In this document: one piece after another, positions 25,001 to 32,966 of the stretch
Numbering within the stretch: the stretch's first letter is position 1
Layout: each line of letters starts with the position of its first letter
NCBI GenBank assembly: GCA_021158465.1
Contig: JAGGUN010000031.1
Span: 1-52,759, forward strand
Length of the DNA: 52,759 nucleotides
Reading direction: 5' to 3'
Source of the DNA: a bacterium
GTDB lineage: Bacteria > UBP14 > UBA6098 > 4484-93
The notes under the pieces: generated by a model
Databases searched by the model: none
The model's input: only the letters and a program-made list of their open reading frames with translations
Told to the model about the DNA's origin: nothing
Translations under genes and position numbers: made by a program

Positions 25001-27960
25001 CCTGAATCAGATAGAAGGATTACAACAGGAATATCCGTCGAAACGACCGTTGTCCCCGGTAAAGGATAAACAAAGTCAAGAACAGGAGGCTCGTAGTCGA
25101 CTGTATACTCAAACGAGAGAGGCTCATCGAGCGGGTTCCTCAGCGAATCATCGGCTGAAAGCAACCCCACCGAAACCAGACTGCCCGACGGCGGCAGCTC
25201 ATCGAATATAAATGCAAGTGTATCATCAGAAAAACTAAGCTGGGTATCCGCAACCGTATAAACTACCCCGTTCACCTCAAGCCGAATCGAGGACTCCATA
25301 ACACCGTTGGAATCGGACAGAAGGAATAATATCCTCTGCTCCTCGCAGGCAGAAACAGCTCCATCATAAGGGTAGATAAGTGTCGCAGTCGGACCACCCG
25401 ATTCGATAAAATAGGTGAAACAGCTGTCAAGCTCATTGGGTCCACAGTAAGCCACAGAAACCCTATCGGGTATGTGAAAGCAAATATTAACCGTATCCCC
25501 ACCAGAAAGCGACACCCCAGCATAAGATACATCAAGCTCGATGAGCGTATCAGACACATCAACACCAAGAGGCGAAGGAACAAACCCGTTTATCTCAACC
25601 TCAACATCGGATGTATCCACCCCGGCAATCGAATCCACCACAGAGAAGCGTAAAACAGGGGTCACTGTCAAAAGCGTTTCACCAACAGGAGGCAAAAAGC
25701 CCGTTATAATAGGCGGAGAATAATCAACTATAAATTGCCAGGGAATCGAATCGAGCACATAGACACCATCGGTGGCATGCACAAGCATAACATCGACCGT
25801 GTCGCCATCCGACCAGTCGACAGGGGGGATGTATCTTAAGGTATCGAATTCGTATGTAACCTCTTCATCAGCAGGAGAATAATCAAATCCGTTAACATTT
25901 ATTATCAAGCTATCATCGATAAATCCAATAGGCGACCAGAGATACATCTTTGCTTCCTGAAAATGGCAGGCTGTTATCATACCGTCCGGCGGAAAGAAGT
26001 TCGGCTCCCTCGAATCGATATAGAACTGCCAACACTCATCAGGAGCAACATTTGGCTCGCAGATATCGGGTATGTCCCGAAGAGCTGACACACAGACCTT
26101 CACCGTATCGATACTGCCAAATGGAGATGATGGGTTAAACCTCAAGAGACCATCGGTGTAAGCAAGCTCGGTGGAATCGATGGTATAGTTCACACCATTG
26201 ACCTGCAAGATAACATTCTCACTATCCACGGGAGAGAGATTATCCTCGAGCATAACGAGTATCTCCTGGAGTGTGTCGGTTGCTATCTGCGACGGAGCAG
26301 GATAACGGTATGTTATCCGCGGTGGCTCGAGGTCAACATAGAAATACGAGTTCAGAAGGTTATAACCAACATTCCCAATGGTGTCGGAGACCGACTCGAG
26401 CACAATCTGGACAAGCTCCCCGTTCTCCCAGAGGGTTGATGGACTGAATATGAGCGTATCCCCGGAGAGTGTAAGCTCAAAAGATAGGTAGTTGTAAAAC
26501 AGACCACCAACTCTCAGTCCGATGCTTGCAGTATCTATACCAGCCGGGTCGTGAATCAGAATTCGTATCCGCTGGTCGTCACAGGATGAGACCTGCCCGA
26601 GAAGCGGTGTTATAAGCTCGGCGTAAGGTGGGTTGCCATCTATAAAGAAATACCAGCACCGATAGAGATGGTTTGGCGGACAGAAATCCGGCGAATCATA
26701 AGCGTTCACACAAACAGAGACGCTCTCACCAGCAGAGAAAACAACCGAATTCGGCAGAATAGAAAAAAGCTCCCCGTCGAAGGAGACATATTCCGAATCC
26801 CAGAGGGTAAAGGAGTAGCCATCGGACAGTGAGGCAAGCAGTGGGTTCGGTTCAAAGCCAAGCCCCGATACCGAATCCGCTATCCGAAACGAGACAGGAG
26901 GAGCCGTTGTATAGAGCGTTTCACCAGGAGAAGGGGTAAGCTCCCAGATATATGGTGAATCTGTGTCGAAATATATCAAAAAATCGAGCGGCTCCTCGAG
27001 CGGATTGCCAAGAACATCCGTTGCACGAAGAACAGCTATCCTGTTTGCACCGGGAACAAAAGGATAATCTATCCGCAGCGTCTCGCCATCGAATGAAAGA
27101 TACGATGTGTCGAGAAGCGATAGAGTATCATCGTTGACAAGCATAAGAATTGAATCCGGGTCAACGCCGTTCGCATCGAATATTCTCAAGAGCACTGTCG
27201 TATCAGGACAGGAAAGGTATGCTCCTTCAAACGGGAATATAGCCTCTGCCGTCGGACCACCGGATTCTATATAGAATTCAAAGCATCGCACGACCCGGTT
27301 CGGCGTGCAATAATCCACCATATCATCTGCACGGATGCAAACCCGAACCGTATCACCACCGGAGAACGACAGCCCGGCAAGCGTCAGCCGCGAACCATCC
27401 CACAAGACACCCGATGAATCAATCGTGTATCTTTTAGAACCGTTTATCACAACGAGAAGCGACTCTGCACGAACAGCTGTCAACAGGTCGTGGATGTCAG
27501 CAACAATCTCCGGATGAATGTTATCAACCGTTGAGCCGGGCGCAGGACGAACAATATCAATGACAGGCGGCTCAAGGTCAACATAGAAATCCCAGACAAC
27601 CGGTTCGCTCTCATTCAAGAATATGTCGGACACTGGCGCAAACCGGAGGTTCACCCTCTCTCCATTGCGGAACAGAACAGGAGCAGGAAATACAACGAGC
27701 GTATCAAATATCGTAGCCGATGTATCCTCCATACGAACGACTGTATCAGTGAGAGTTAGGGTCAAAAATATCGATGAGCGAAGTATCGGGCTCTCATCCC
27801 GAATGCAGAGCCAGACCGCTTGATTATCGCAGGATGTGTATGTGCCATCCAGCGGTTTCAGGATATGAACAATCGGCGGAATAGTATCAATCTGTGCAGA
27901 AAGCGAACCAGCAAACAGGAAAACAACAAGTATAAAGAGAAGAGTAAAAAGCTGCTTCAC
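22042..27960 (-). CDS. Giant secreted Ig-repeat protein with HYDIN-like and CHU_C/FlgD-like C-terminal domains, copy 1
   Basis: The frame is open from a TTG at 27975, but GTG 27960 is preferred: AAGGGGGG lies 4 bases upstream and the signal peptide (KQLFTLLFILVVFLFAGSLS) then starts at residue 2, giving 1972 residues. It contains about eight alternating pairs of Ig-like domains. One type opens with PxDGxxxSCxxQ (SSCDDQRIRI, SSCPDQQILA); the other ends with VCV-x-A-x-D then CGPNxLDSC-like cysteines. Near 1785-1875 is an ASPM/HYDIN-like choice-of-anchor domain (LLDFGDVCRNDTAVYPLVI). The last 96 residues (GPNPFTPNGDGANDEF, then a WDGRDDSG core) form a gliding/CHU_C or FlgD-like sorting domain. 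Probably a long surface filament or adhesin. It follows fxsA in the operon, with a cupin and the PorV-OmpA fusion downstream. Confidence 0.9.
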   Translation of the reverse strand: MKQLFTLLFILVVFLFAGSLSAQIDTIPPIVHILKPLDGTYTSCDNQAVWLCIRDESPILRSSIFLTLTLTDTVVRMEDTSATIFDTLVVFPAPVLFRNGERVNLRFAPVSDIFLNESEPVVWDFYVDLEPPVIDIVRPAPGSTVDNIHPEIVADIHDLLTAVRAESLLVVINGSKRYTIDSSGVLWDGSRLTLAGLSFSGGDTVRVCIRADDMVDYCTPNRVVRCFEFYIESGGPTAEAIFPFEGAYLSCPDTTVLLRIFDANGVDPDSILMLVNDDTLSLLDTSYLSFDGETLRIDYPFVPGANRIAVLRATDVLGNPLEEPLDFLIYFDTDSPYIWELTPSPGETLYTTAPPVSFRIADSVSGLGFEPNPLLASLSDGYSFTLWDSEYVSFDGELFSILPNSVVFSAGESVSVCVNAYDSPDFCPPNHLYRCWYFFIDGNPPYAELITPLLGQVSSCDDQRIRILIHDPAGIDTASIGLRVGGLFYNYLSFELTLSGDTLIFSPSTLWENGELVQIVLESVSDTIGNVGYNLLNSYFYVDLEPPRITYRYPAPSQIATDTLQEILVMLEDNLSPVDSENVILQVNGVNYTIDSTELAYTDGLLRFNPSSPFGSIDTVKVCVSALRDIPDICEPNVAPDECWQFYIDSREPNFFPPDGMITACHFQEAKMYLWSPIGFIDDSLIINVNGFDYSPADEEVTYEFDTLRYIPPVDWSDGDTVDVMLVHATDGVYVLDSIPWQFIVDYSPPIITGFLPPVGETLLTVTPVLRFSVVDSIAGVDTSDVEVEINGFVPSPLGVDVSDTLIELDVSYAGVSLSGGDTVNICFHIPDRVSVAYCGPNELDSCFTYFIESGGPTATLIYPYDGAVSACEEQRILFLLSDSNGVMESSIRLEVNGVVYTVADTQLSFSDDTLAFIFDELPPSGSLVSVGLLSADDSLRNPLDEPLSFEYTVDYEPPVLDFVYPLPGTTVVSTDIPVVILLSDSGSGISDFTPMVNGEEITDYSFSGDTLFFSVSADSVDTVSVCVRSLSDNATLCGPNVAPDSCIRFFVDAAPPVYSFLSPPSGVWSSCPYQQIQLLFDETSALELESISLVVNSDTFRFGELPIRVVNDTLIYTPAVPFSDGNMVTASISGVSDIWGNRNLETISLTFRIDLSPPVLSSLSPDDGFSVPELVSFVLRDSLSGVDFSTLEIDFDTLHLDSSSSCVMIEGDTLVRLDMSDFVFVGGDTITVCIDVSDRAVICPSNELDSCFDYVIPTGGPEIVVIHPADASISSCPDQQILAQLIDTNGVISDSIIMAINGATVSFDFSDSYLSYTPIGFYPSDSVYVCLDNIMDSLFNLSEPLPFCWYFVIDTLPPVMEADPAGGSVIGDTFPTIDITLSDNRTSVLVDSLVVDGLPVDFAFDGEHLIYTPSEPLFDTVSVCIFASDEAQYCGANRLDSCYEFVIDPRGPSISPVIPFPDARISCDDFGFRLLLLDDYGIDSSTISVHLGDSAITGFDFSSDTLTFEYPLGIFPEGSLSVYVFAANVLGNRSELTFNIILDRTPPYISDFYPADGEVVLDTLAEVGVCIEDLLSPVELGSVHLLIDTVDYSFGGGLSVVDSFFVFSPELAGVMFLERDTVDVTVFASDSVDFCPSNEMEPYHLSFIIGDDDTTGPLFSGFSPTYQNVGVPFYIECDIRDTSGVYDDSTGSDGQGVYLVWDIDGELDTTVSGEVKLSELAPSRFRTDEMLSPLFGGEDFVYEVFAFDNDFDHSLCEDRTQGRGGVKRVYPISFHLLVSDTLLDFGDVCRNDTAVYPLVITNMDTLPIELTVISEMKPAFGSDFSPLTVEPADSCFFDFFFSPMEVREYADTVYLYSAEFGLVPVARIYLLGRGVSCLPDRFTAGPNPFTPNGDGANDEFRLRFTTDTDFYKVRFFTLDSYPVRVLEGDGVSTLIWDGRDDSGSPCRQGIYIYIVERNGKFYASGKVVLAR

Positions 27961-27971
27961 CAATCCCCCCT

Positions 27972-28364
27972 TCAAAAATACTCGTAGTGCGTCCTAACCC
28001 CATACAACTTAACAACTATCCACCAGAAAGCATGTTTCAAAAGCTGTCTTGTCAGCGAGAAGACAAGCAGGACTCCAATTATATCGCTTATTATACCAGG
28101 AAAGAGAAGAAAAACCGCTCCAAGATAGACAAGAAATCCGTTCAGGATGTCCCCTGCAGGGAGTTCACCATCAACGAGGGAGAGCTTGATCCGCTTTAGC
28201 CAGCCCCGTCCAACCCATTTTAAGATGAGAACACCAGCGAGAGCGCTCAAACCCAGCTCGACGAGCAAAAAACCCACGCCAAACAGATAGAACATTCTAA
28301 CGAGAAGGTAGAATTCGAGGAACAGGAACAGCAGGAAAAGGAGCATTATCTTTATAAGCCACAT
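27972..28364 (-). CDS. fxsA: FxsA family membrane protein
   Basis: A frame extends upstream to 28451, but ATG 28364 is chosen: the promoter at 28400-28427 lies inside the longer reading, and the protein then starts directly at its first membrane helix (MWLIKIMLLFLLFLFLEFYL), as E. coli FxsA does. This gives 130 residues with about three to four membrane segments and the family motifs DGELPAGDILNG and LFPGIISDIIGVLLVF. FxsA relieves F exclusion of phage T7 when overproduced in E. coli; its normal role is unknown. It is the first gene of the chain leading to the giant Ig protein. AGGG lies 9 bases before the ATG. Confidence 0.88.
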   Translation of the reverse strand: MWLIKIMLLFLLFLFLEFYLLVRMFYLFGVGFLLVELGLSALAGVLILKWVGRGWLKRIKLSLVDGELPAGDILNGFLVYLGAVFLLFPGIISDIIGVLLVFSLTRQLLKHAFWWIVVKLYGVRTHYEYF

Positions 28365-28399
28365 AGAAATTACCCTGTTATCTGTGAAATCTCGAGTGA

Positions 28400-28427
28400 A
28401 ATATACCCTTTTATCAAGAAATGTCAA
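28400..28427 (-). promoter_or_regulatory. Putative promoter of fxsA-giant-cupin-OmpA-queA operon
   Basis: Minus strand TTGACA (28422-28427), 16-base spacer, TATATT (28400-28405): the best consensus match in the window. The leader to the fxsA ATG is about 28-35 bases. Confidence 0.6.
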
Positions 28428-28478
28428 TAAAGAATAGAACTCTACCGCCAAAACCTAAAACCCATATCCAAAGAAGGC

Positions 28479-28506
28479 TTGATTTAAGTCAGTTCAGATT
28501 TATATT
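28479..28506 (+). promoter_or_regulatory. Putative DUF2953-gerW-trkHA promoter, leaderless
   Basis: TTGATT (28479-28484), 16-base spacer, TATATT (28501-28506), then 6 bases to the GTG at 28513. Transcription would be expected to start at or next to the GTG itself. Confidence 0.5.
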
Positions 28507-28512
28507 GGGTTT

Positions 28513-29211
28513 GTGCTTATCCTGCTTGCCATATTAGGGCTGGTGGTTACGCTTCTTGTCCTGCTGCTATTTCAGAGGGTTCGGGCGCAGCTCATTTACA
28601 AAGGCGATAGGTGGAGATACAATGTAAATTCTCTCCTATTTTCCTATGCTCAGGACAAACGGCTAAGAATCCTTTTCTTCAGGCTGCGTAAGAGAAAAGC
28701 AAAGGAGAAAAAAGGGGGGAAACCAGAAGAAAAAAAGGAGGGAAAGAAGAAAAGGGCTAAATCAGACTATATAAGATGGGTGAAGGCGGGCAAGAGGTAT
28801 CTTCCCGAGCTTTTGAGTCTCGCTCGAAGAATACTTGGCGGACTCCGCTTCAGGATAAACATAATCTCTGCTACGCTCGCCTTCGAAGACCCATCCATTA
28901 CAGGTTTTTCTCACGGAATATACTTCGGACTCAAGAATTCTCTTGAAAAGAGGAATATTTATCTTAAATTTTCATACACGGAAGATAGTCCAAAATTGGA
29001 CGAGGTGAACCTCGAGCTTTCGGGCAGTTTATGGCGGGTAGTTTTACCAGTTCTGGCATTCGCCATAAAGACAGGGATATGGAAAGAGGGGGTAAAGAAA
29101 CTTTTTACAAAATCAAAGAGGAGGAGCAAAGATGGCAATGGTAACAGAGCTGTTCGAGACGATTCTCTCAAACATCGAGAAGATTGCCAAGACGAAGACA
29201 GTCGTCGGTGA
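28513..29211 (+). CDS. DUF2953 domain-containing protein
   Basis: The 232-residue protein has an N-terminal membrane helix (LILLAILGLVVTLLVLLLF), a very basic/acidic low-complexity stretch around 58-85 (KRKAKEKKGGKPEEKKEGKK), and a DUF2953 domain with LGGLRFRINIISATLAFEDP and a late SGSLWRVVLPVLAFA. B. subtilis has the same pair, a DUF2953 gene (ytfI) followed by ytfJ/gerW. The function is unknown; it is probably anchored in the inner membrane. The GTG start has no ribosome site and lies 6 bases from a -10 box. Its last 27 codons overlap gerW in another frame and look like unselected sequence. Confidence 0.8.
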   Translation: MLILLAILGLVVTLLVLLLFQRVRAQLIYKGDRWRYNVNSLLFSYAQDKRLRILFFRLRKRKAKEKKGGKPEEKKEGKKKRAKSDYIRWVKAGKRYLPELLSLARRILGGLRFRINIISATLAFEDPSITGFSHGIYFGLKNSLEKRNIYLKFSYTEDSPKLDEVNLELSGSLWRVVLPVLAFAIKTGIWKEGVKKLFTKSKRRSKDGNGNRAVRDDSLKHREDCQDEDSRR

Positions 29212-29488
29212 GCCGTTCACATCCGATGGAGTGACGCTTATACCCATTTCAAGGGTAAGGGTCGGTTTCGGCGCAGGTGGGAGTGAGCAGTCAGAAAAGG
29301 GAAAAGGCACAGGTGGCGGCGGCGGTGGCGGAATAAGCATAACACCCATAGCGTTCATCGTTATCCAGGATAAGGAGGTATTCCTTCTGCCAATGAAACA
29401 GGGACAGCTTGCCAGCATAGTCGAATCCATCCCGGATATTATCGCCAGGCTGAGGAAGTCAGAAAAGAAAAAAGAAGAAAATAAATAG
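29132..29488 (+). CDS. gerW: GerW/YtfJ family protein
   Basis: The 118-residue protein carries the YtfJ signature: KTVVGEPFTSDGVTLIPISR near 22-41, VRVGFGAGGSE, a glycine-rich run near 60-67, and ISITPIAFIVIQDKEVFLLP. In B. subtilis GerW is needed for normal germination with some germinants. Relatives are widespread in non-spore-formers, where the role is unknown. GAGGAGGAG lies upstream of the ATG. It overlaps the DUF2953 gene by 80 bases, unusually long for this compact genome. Confidence 0.92.
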   Translation: MAMVTELFETILSNIEKIAKTKTVVGEPFTSDGVTLIPISRVRVGFGAGGSEQSEKGKGTGGGGGGGISITPIAFIVIQDKEVFLLPMKQGQLASIVESIPDIIARLRKSEKKKEENK

Positions 29489-29516
29489 CACCGAAAACAA
29501 TCTGACCATACTCATC

Positions 29517-29529
29517 TCCCCAGAGGGGA
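29517..29529 (+). promoter_or_regulatory. Small hairpin covering the trkH ribosome-binding site
   Basis: TCCCC (29517-29521), loop AGA, GGGGA (29525-29529): a perfect 5-base-pair stem 4 bases before the trkH ATG. The GGGGA arm is the likely Shine-Dalgarno sequence, so pairing would hide it. Could be chance. Confidence 0.3.
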
Positions 29530-29533
29530 AGGC

Positions 29534-31270
29534 ATGCAGCGAGAACGGATACGAAAACTATTCGCCAATATTATGCATTTTGTGGCACTTCTTGCTGCAA
29601 TCTCCCTTGTTGCACGCTATGGGTTCTATATTCCTGAAGAGTATGCTGAACTCTTCACATTAGCAGATGAGATTGTTATAGGCGGGTTCCTCTTGAATTC
29701 CGCCATACAGCTACTGTTAGCAAAGGAAAGGGTTGCATATCTCAAGGCTAACTTCTTCGAGTATATCATCGCATTCTTGTTAGTGGCACAACTCTTCGTC
29801 TTGAGGTATCTCTTTTACAGCCCAAGGTTCACGGAGATCTTCCAGAAACTGAATATCGTCTCGCTCACGCAGGTATATATCGTCGTCTTCCAGGTCTACA
29901 TCGGGTTTCAGATAATAGTGGAGTTTGTAAAGGTGAACTCGGCGCTGAACACAATGAGTCTGCCACCGTATCTCCTTATTGCCGGTAGTTTCGCCATAAC
30001 AATCCTCATCGGATCAGGACTTCTCTCACTCCCGAAGGCAACTCACACCGGTATCTCCTACATAGATGCCCTCTTCACAGCGACATCTGCAACCTGTGTT
30101 ACAGGGCTTATTGTTGTGGATACAGGAAGATATTTTACCAGATTCGGACAGATAATAATTCTTATCTTAATCCAGCTGGGCGGGCTTGGTATTATGACCT
30201 TCGCAGCCTTCTTCTCCATTATGACAGGCAGAGGAATGGATGTCAGACACAACCTTGCACTTCGTGATGTCCTCTCCGTTGAGGTCATCGGGCATGTCAA
30301 GTCGACCCTGACATTGATTGTGCTTTATACATTTTTCATCGAGTCGGCAGGCTTTTTTACCCTAAACTGGCTGTTTAAGAAAGCGGGAGAACTCTCTCCG
30401 TTCTCGGCACTCTTTCACTCAATATCTGCCTTTTGTAACGCCGGATTCTCGCTCTACACCACAAACATAGCTGGTTTCAAACACAATATCCCCGTCATCC
30501 TCACTTTCGCCGTGCTCATAATACTGGGAGGGCTTGGTTTCCTCGTGCTGATCGACCTCGGAAGAGGGTTTGTTGCATCATTCGGGCGCGAAAAGGTGCC
30601 GATACTATCCCTCCATTCGAAGATTGTGCTCACAACCACCATACTCCTTATAATCCTCGGGGGGTTAATATTTTATGCACTGGAGAAGGACAATTCCCTC
30701 GTGGAGTTCCCGTTAGGTGAAAAGATTGTCAATGCATTCTTCCAAGCGGTGACACCGCGAACTGCCGGCTTCAACACGCTCGACTTCAGCAGTATGACCC
30801 TGCCCACATACCTGTTGATCATCCTGCTTATGATAATTGGTGCCTCGCCTGGATCAACAGGAGGGGGCATAAAAACCACGACATTCGCAGTGTTGCTCGG
30901 CCTTGTTAGGGCAAAGGTTAGAGGAGACCCGGAGGTCAATATGTTCAATCGCAGCATACCAAAAGATATCATCGATCAGGCTTTCGTGGTGCTTTCCTTG
31001 GCTCTCGCTACCATCTTTACGGGAACATTTATTATGTCCATCACTGAGGGGTACAGCCTAACGAGACTGCTTTTCGAGGAGGTTTCTGCGTTCGGCACGG
31101 TCGGGTTATCCACGGGAATAACATCCCATCTTTCTTCTGTTGGGAAGCTGGTGATTACTGTCACGATGTTCGTTGGAAGACTTGGTCCTATGGCTTTTGC
31201 GTACACGATACTCTATAGAGCAAGACCGAGGAAAACAAGATACATCGAAGAGAGGGTGATAATAGGATGA
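29534..31270 (+). CDS. TrkH/KtrB-type potassium channel subunit with N-terminal extension
   Basis: Membrane protein of 578 residues that conducts K+ (or Na+/K+) into the cell. The KtrB-like core begins near residue 140 (LPPYLLIAGSFAITILIG). The four pore loops are visible: TATSATCVTGL, SISAFCNAGFS, TPRTAGFNT and SAFGTVGLSTG; each has the conserved filter glycine. About 135 extra N-terminal residues form roughly four more helices, a form seen in larger Bacteroidota-type TrkH proteins. It overlaps the regulatory RCK subunit gene as ATGA. AGGGGAAGG precedes the ATG, partly inside a small hairpin. Confidence 0.93.
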   Translation: MQRERIRKLFANIMHFVALLAAISLVARYGFYIPEEYAELFTLADEIVIGGFLLNSAIQLLLAKERVAYLKANFFEYIIAFLLVAQLFVLRYLFYSPRFTEIFQKLNIVSLTQVYIVVFQVYIGFQIIVEFVKVNSALNTMSLPPYLLIAGSFAITILIGSGLLSLPKATHTGISYIDALFTATSATCVTGLIVVDTGRYFTRFGQIIILILIQLGGLGIMTFAAFFSIMTGRGMDVRHNLALRDVLSVEVIGHVKSTLTLIVLYTFFIESAGFFTLNWLFKKAGELSPFSALFHSISAFCNAGFSLYTTNIAGFKHNIPVILTFAVLIILGGLGFLVLIDLGRGFVASFGREKVPILSLHSKIVLTTTILLIILGGLIFYALEKDNSLVEFPLGEKIVNAFFQAVTPRTAGFNTLDFSSMTLPTYLLIILLMIIGASPGSTGGGIKTTTFAVLLGLVRAKVRGDPEVNMFNRSIPKDIIDQAFVVLSLALATIFTGTFIMSITEGYSLTRLLFEEVSAFGTVGLSTGITSHLSSVGKLVITVTMFVGRLGPMAFAYTILYRARPRKTRYIEERVIIG

Positions 31271-31965
31271 CAAGGGTACTTGTTGTCGGTGCAGGCAGGT
31301 TTGGCTACCGTCTCGCTGTCAGGCTGACAGGGCTTGGCTGTGAGGTTGTCGTTGTTGACAGGAATCCGAGACGGCTGGAAATACTGAAAAACAAGGTAGC
31401 ATCCGCAATACAGACAGACGCACTCGATAAGGATGCCCTGCTGGAGGTGGGATCCGATTTCGACATTGCAGTGATTGCCATCGGGGACAACTTTGAGGCA
31501 AGTATCCTAACGACCCTTACACTCAAGGAAGCAGGTGTTCCCTATATCGTCGGCAGGGCGTCAACACCGATACAGGGAGAGATACTCAGGCGAATAGGTA
31601 GCGATGAGGTAGTGATGCCAGAGGAGTTTATGGGGAAGGAAACGGCAGATATAATATTTTTCGGGGAACTTCCAAAACTTGAACTAACAGAAAAGGAGAG
31701 TATTATACAGCTTTATGCACCAGAAAGCCTCATCGGGAAAAAGGTCTCCGATATAGGGTTCCCAAAGCACCATATCGAGCTTCTGTTCATAAAACGAGGT
31801 GTAACGAAGCGGACCCTCTTCTTCAGAAGCAAAAGGGAACAGCTCATCAAGCCGAGCAGAAATTTCACAATTGAAAAAGGGGATATCTTTGTTATATTCG
31901 GACAGGATAAGGATATAGCGGGCTTCTCCAGAAAATTCAGGGGGACAAAAAGGAGACCAGAATGA
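31267..31965 (+). CDS. TrkA/KtrA-type potassium channel regulatory subunit
   Basis: Cytoplasmic RCK protein of 232 residues that forms a ring under the TrkH channel and gates it with nucleotides. The N-terminal Rossmann domain carries VVGAGRFGYRLAVRL near 6-20 and the acidic VVVVDRNP near 28-35, which favours NAD(H) or ATP. The RCK_C domain (about 135-225) has ESLIGKKVSDIGFP and KGDIFVIFGQDKDI. It overlaps both trkH upstream and trpS downstream by 4 bases. Confidence 0.95.
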   Translation: MTRVLVVGAGRFGYRLAVRLTGLGCEVVVVDRNPRRLEILKNKVASAIQTDALDKDALLEVGSDFDIAVIAIGDNFEASILTTLTLKEAGVPYIVGRASTPIQGEILRRIGSDEVVMPEEFMGKETADIIFFGELPKLELTEKESIIQLYAPESLIGKKVSDIGFPKHHIELLFIKRGVTKRTLFFRSKREQLIKPSRNFTIEKGDIFVIFGQDKDIAGFSRKFRGTKRRPE

Positions 31966-32966
31966 GAAAGAAGGTTCTTCTAAGCGGAATGCAGCCATCA
32001 GGAGAGACCGGAATGCTCCACCTCGGCAACTATGAAGGCGCCCTGAAAAACTGGGTAAGGCTCCAGAACAGCGGTAAATACGAGATGTACTGCTGTATCG
32101 TCGACTGGCACTCGCTGACATCCAACTACAAGCACACAAAAAACCTCACTAAGAGGATACTCAATGTGGCAGCCGACTACATCGCCTCAGGGCTTGACCC
32201 GAAGAAGAGCACAATATTCCTGCAAAGCCTCGTCAAGGAACATGCTGAGCTACACCTCTTACTATCGATGATCGTTCCTGTACCGTGGCTCGAACGCGTT
32301 CCATCATACAAACAGAAAAGCGTCGAACTGGGGCTCGATTCGTTCGGTTTCCTTGGCTACCCATTGCTTATGGCTGCAGACATCATGGTGTATAAGGGTG
32401 AGGTTGTTCCCGTCGGCAAGGATCAGGCGGCACACCTCGAGTTCACAAGAGAGGTCGTCAGAAGGTTCAACTCACTCTACGGCGAACTCTTCCCCGAACC
32501 ACAACCACTATGGACAGAAGTGCCTATCCTACCCGGAACGGATGGCAGAAAGATGAGCAAGTCCTACAACAACCACATATCACTCGGCGACCCACAAGAG
32601 ATCGTGAGAAAGAAAATCTCATCTATGTTCACCGACCCGAGCAAAATACACCGATCCGACCCAGGACACCCGAACAGATGCCCTGTATATCTTCTCCACA
32701 AACTTTATAACCCCGAGTATGAGAAGATCTACAACCCATGTGTTTCAGGCTCTACCGAGTGGGGATGCGTCAAGTGCAAGAAACTGCTTACAGAACATCT
32801 CCTCGCATTCCTCGACCCGATACGAAAGAAGAGAGAAGAGCTCCTCTCCGACCCCGGTGAGCTTATGCGTATCCTCGCATCCGGGGCGGAGAAGGCACGG
32901 GAAAAGGCATCCGCCACTATGCGTGAGGTAAGAGCAGCAATGCATATGCTCGAGGCAGAACTATGA
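31962..32966 (+). CDS. trpS: Tryptophan-tRNA ligase
   Basis: Class I aminoacyl-tRNA synthetase of 334 residues, the usual bacterial TrpRS length. The HIGH-like motif is GMLHLGNYEG near 17-26, and KMSKSYNNHI near 196-205 is the KMSKS loop. SGMQPSGETG near 8-17 and GKDQAAHLEFTREVVRRFN are TrpRS-specific. Four cysteines near 250-275 (CPVYLL, NPCVSG, WGCVKCKK) could bind a metal, as in some TrpRSs. ATGA overlaps link it to trkA and rpe. Confidence 0.97.
   Translation: MRKKVLLSGMQPSGETGMLHLGNYEGALKNWVRLQNSGKYEMYCCIVDWHSLTSNYKHTKNLTKRILNVAADYIASGLDPKKSTIFLQSLVKEHAELHLLLSMIVPVPWLERVPSYKQKSVELGLDSFGFLGYPLLMAADIMVYKGEVVPVGKDQAAHLEFTREVVRRFNSLYGELFPEPQPLWTEVPILPGTDGRKMSKSYNNHISLGDPQEIVRKKISSMFTDPSKIHRSDPGHPNRCPVYLLHKLYNPEYEKIYNPCVSGSTEWGCVKCKKLLTEHLLAFLDPIRKKREELLSDPGELMRILASGAEKAREKASATMREVRAAMHMLEAEL

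Noticed and set aside
28365-28451. N-terminal extension of fxsA
   Set aside because: The best promoter in the window lies inside it, and homologues begin at the first membrane helix.
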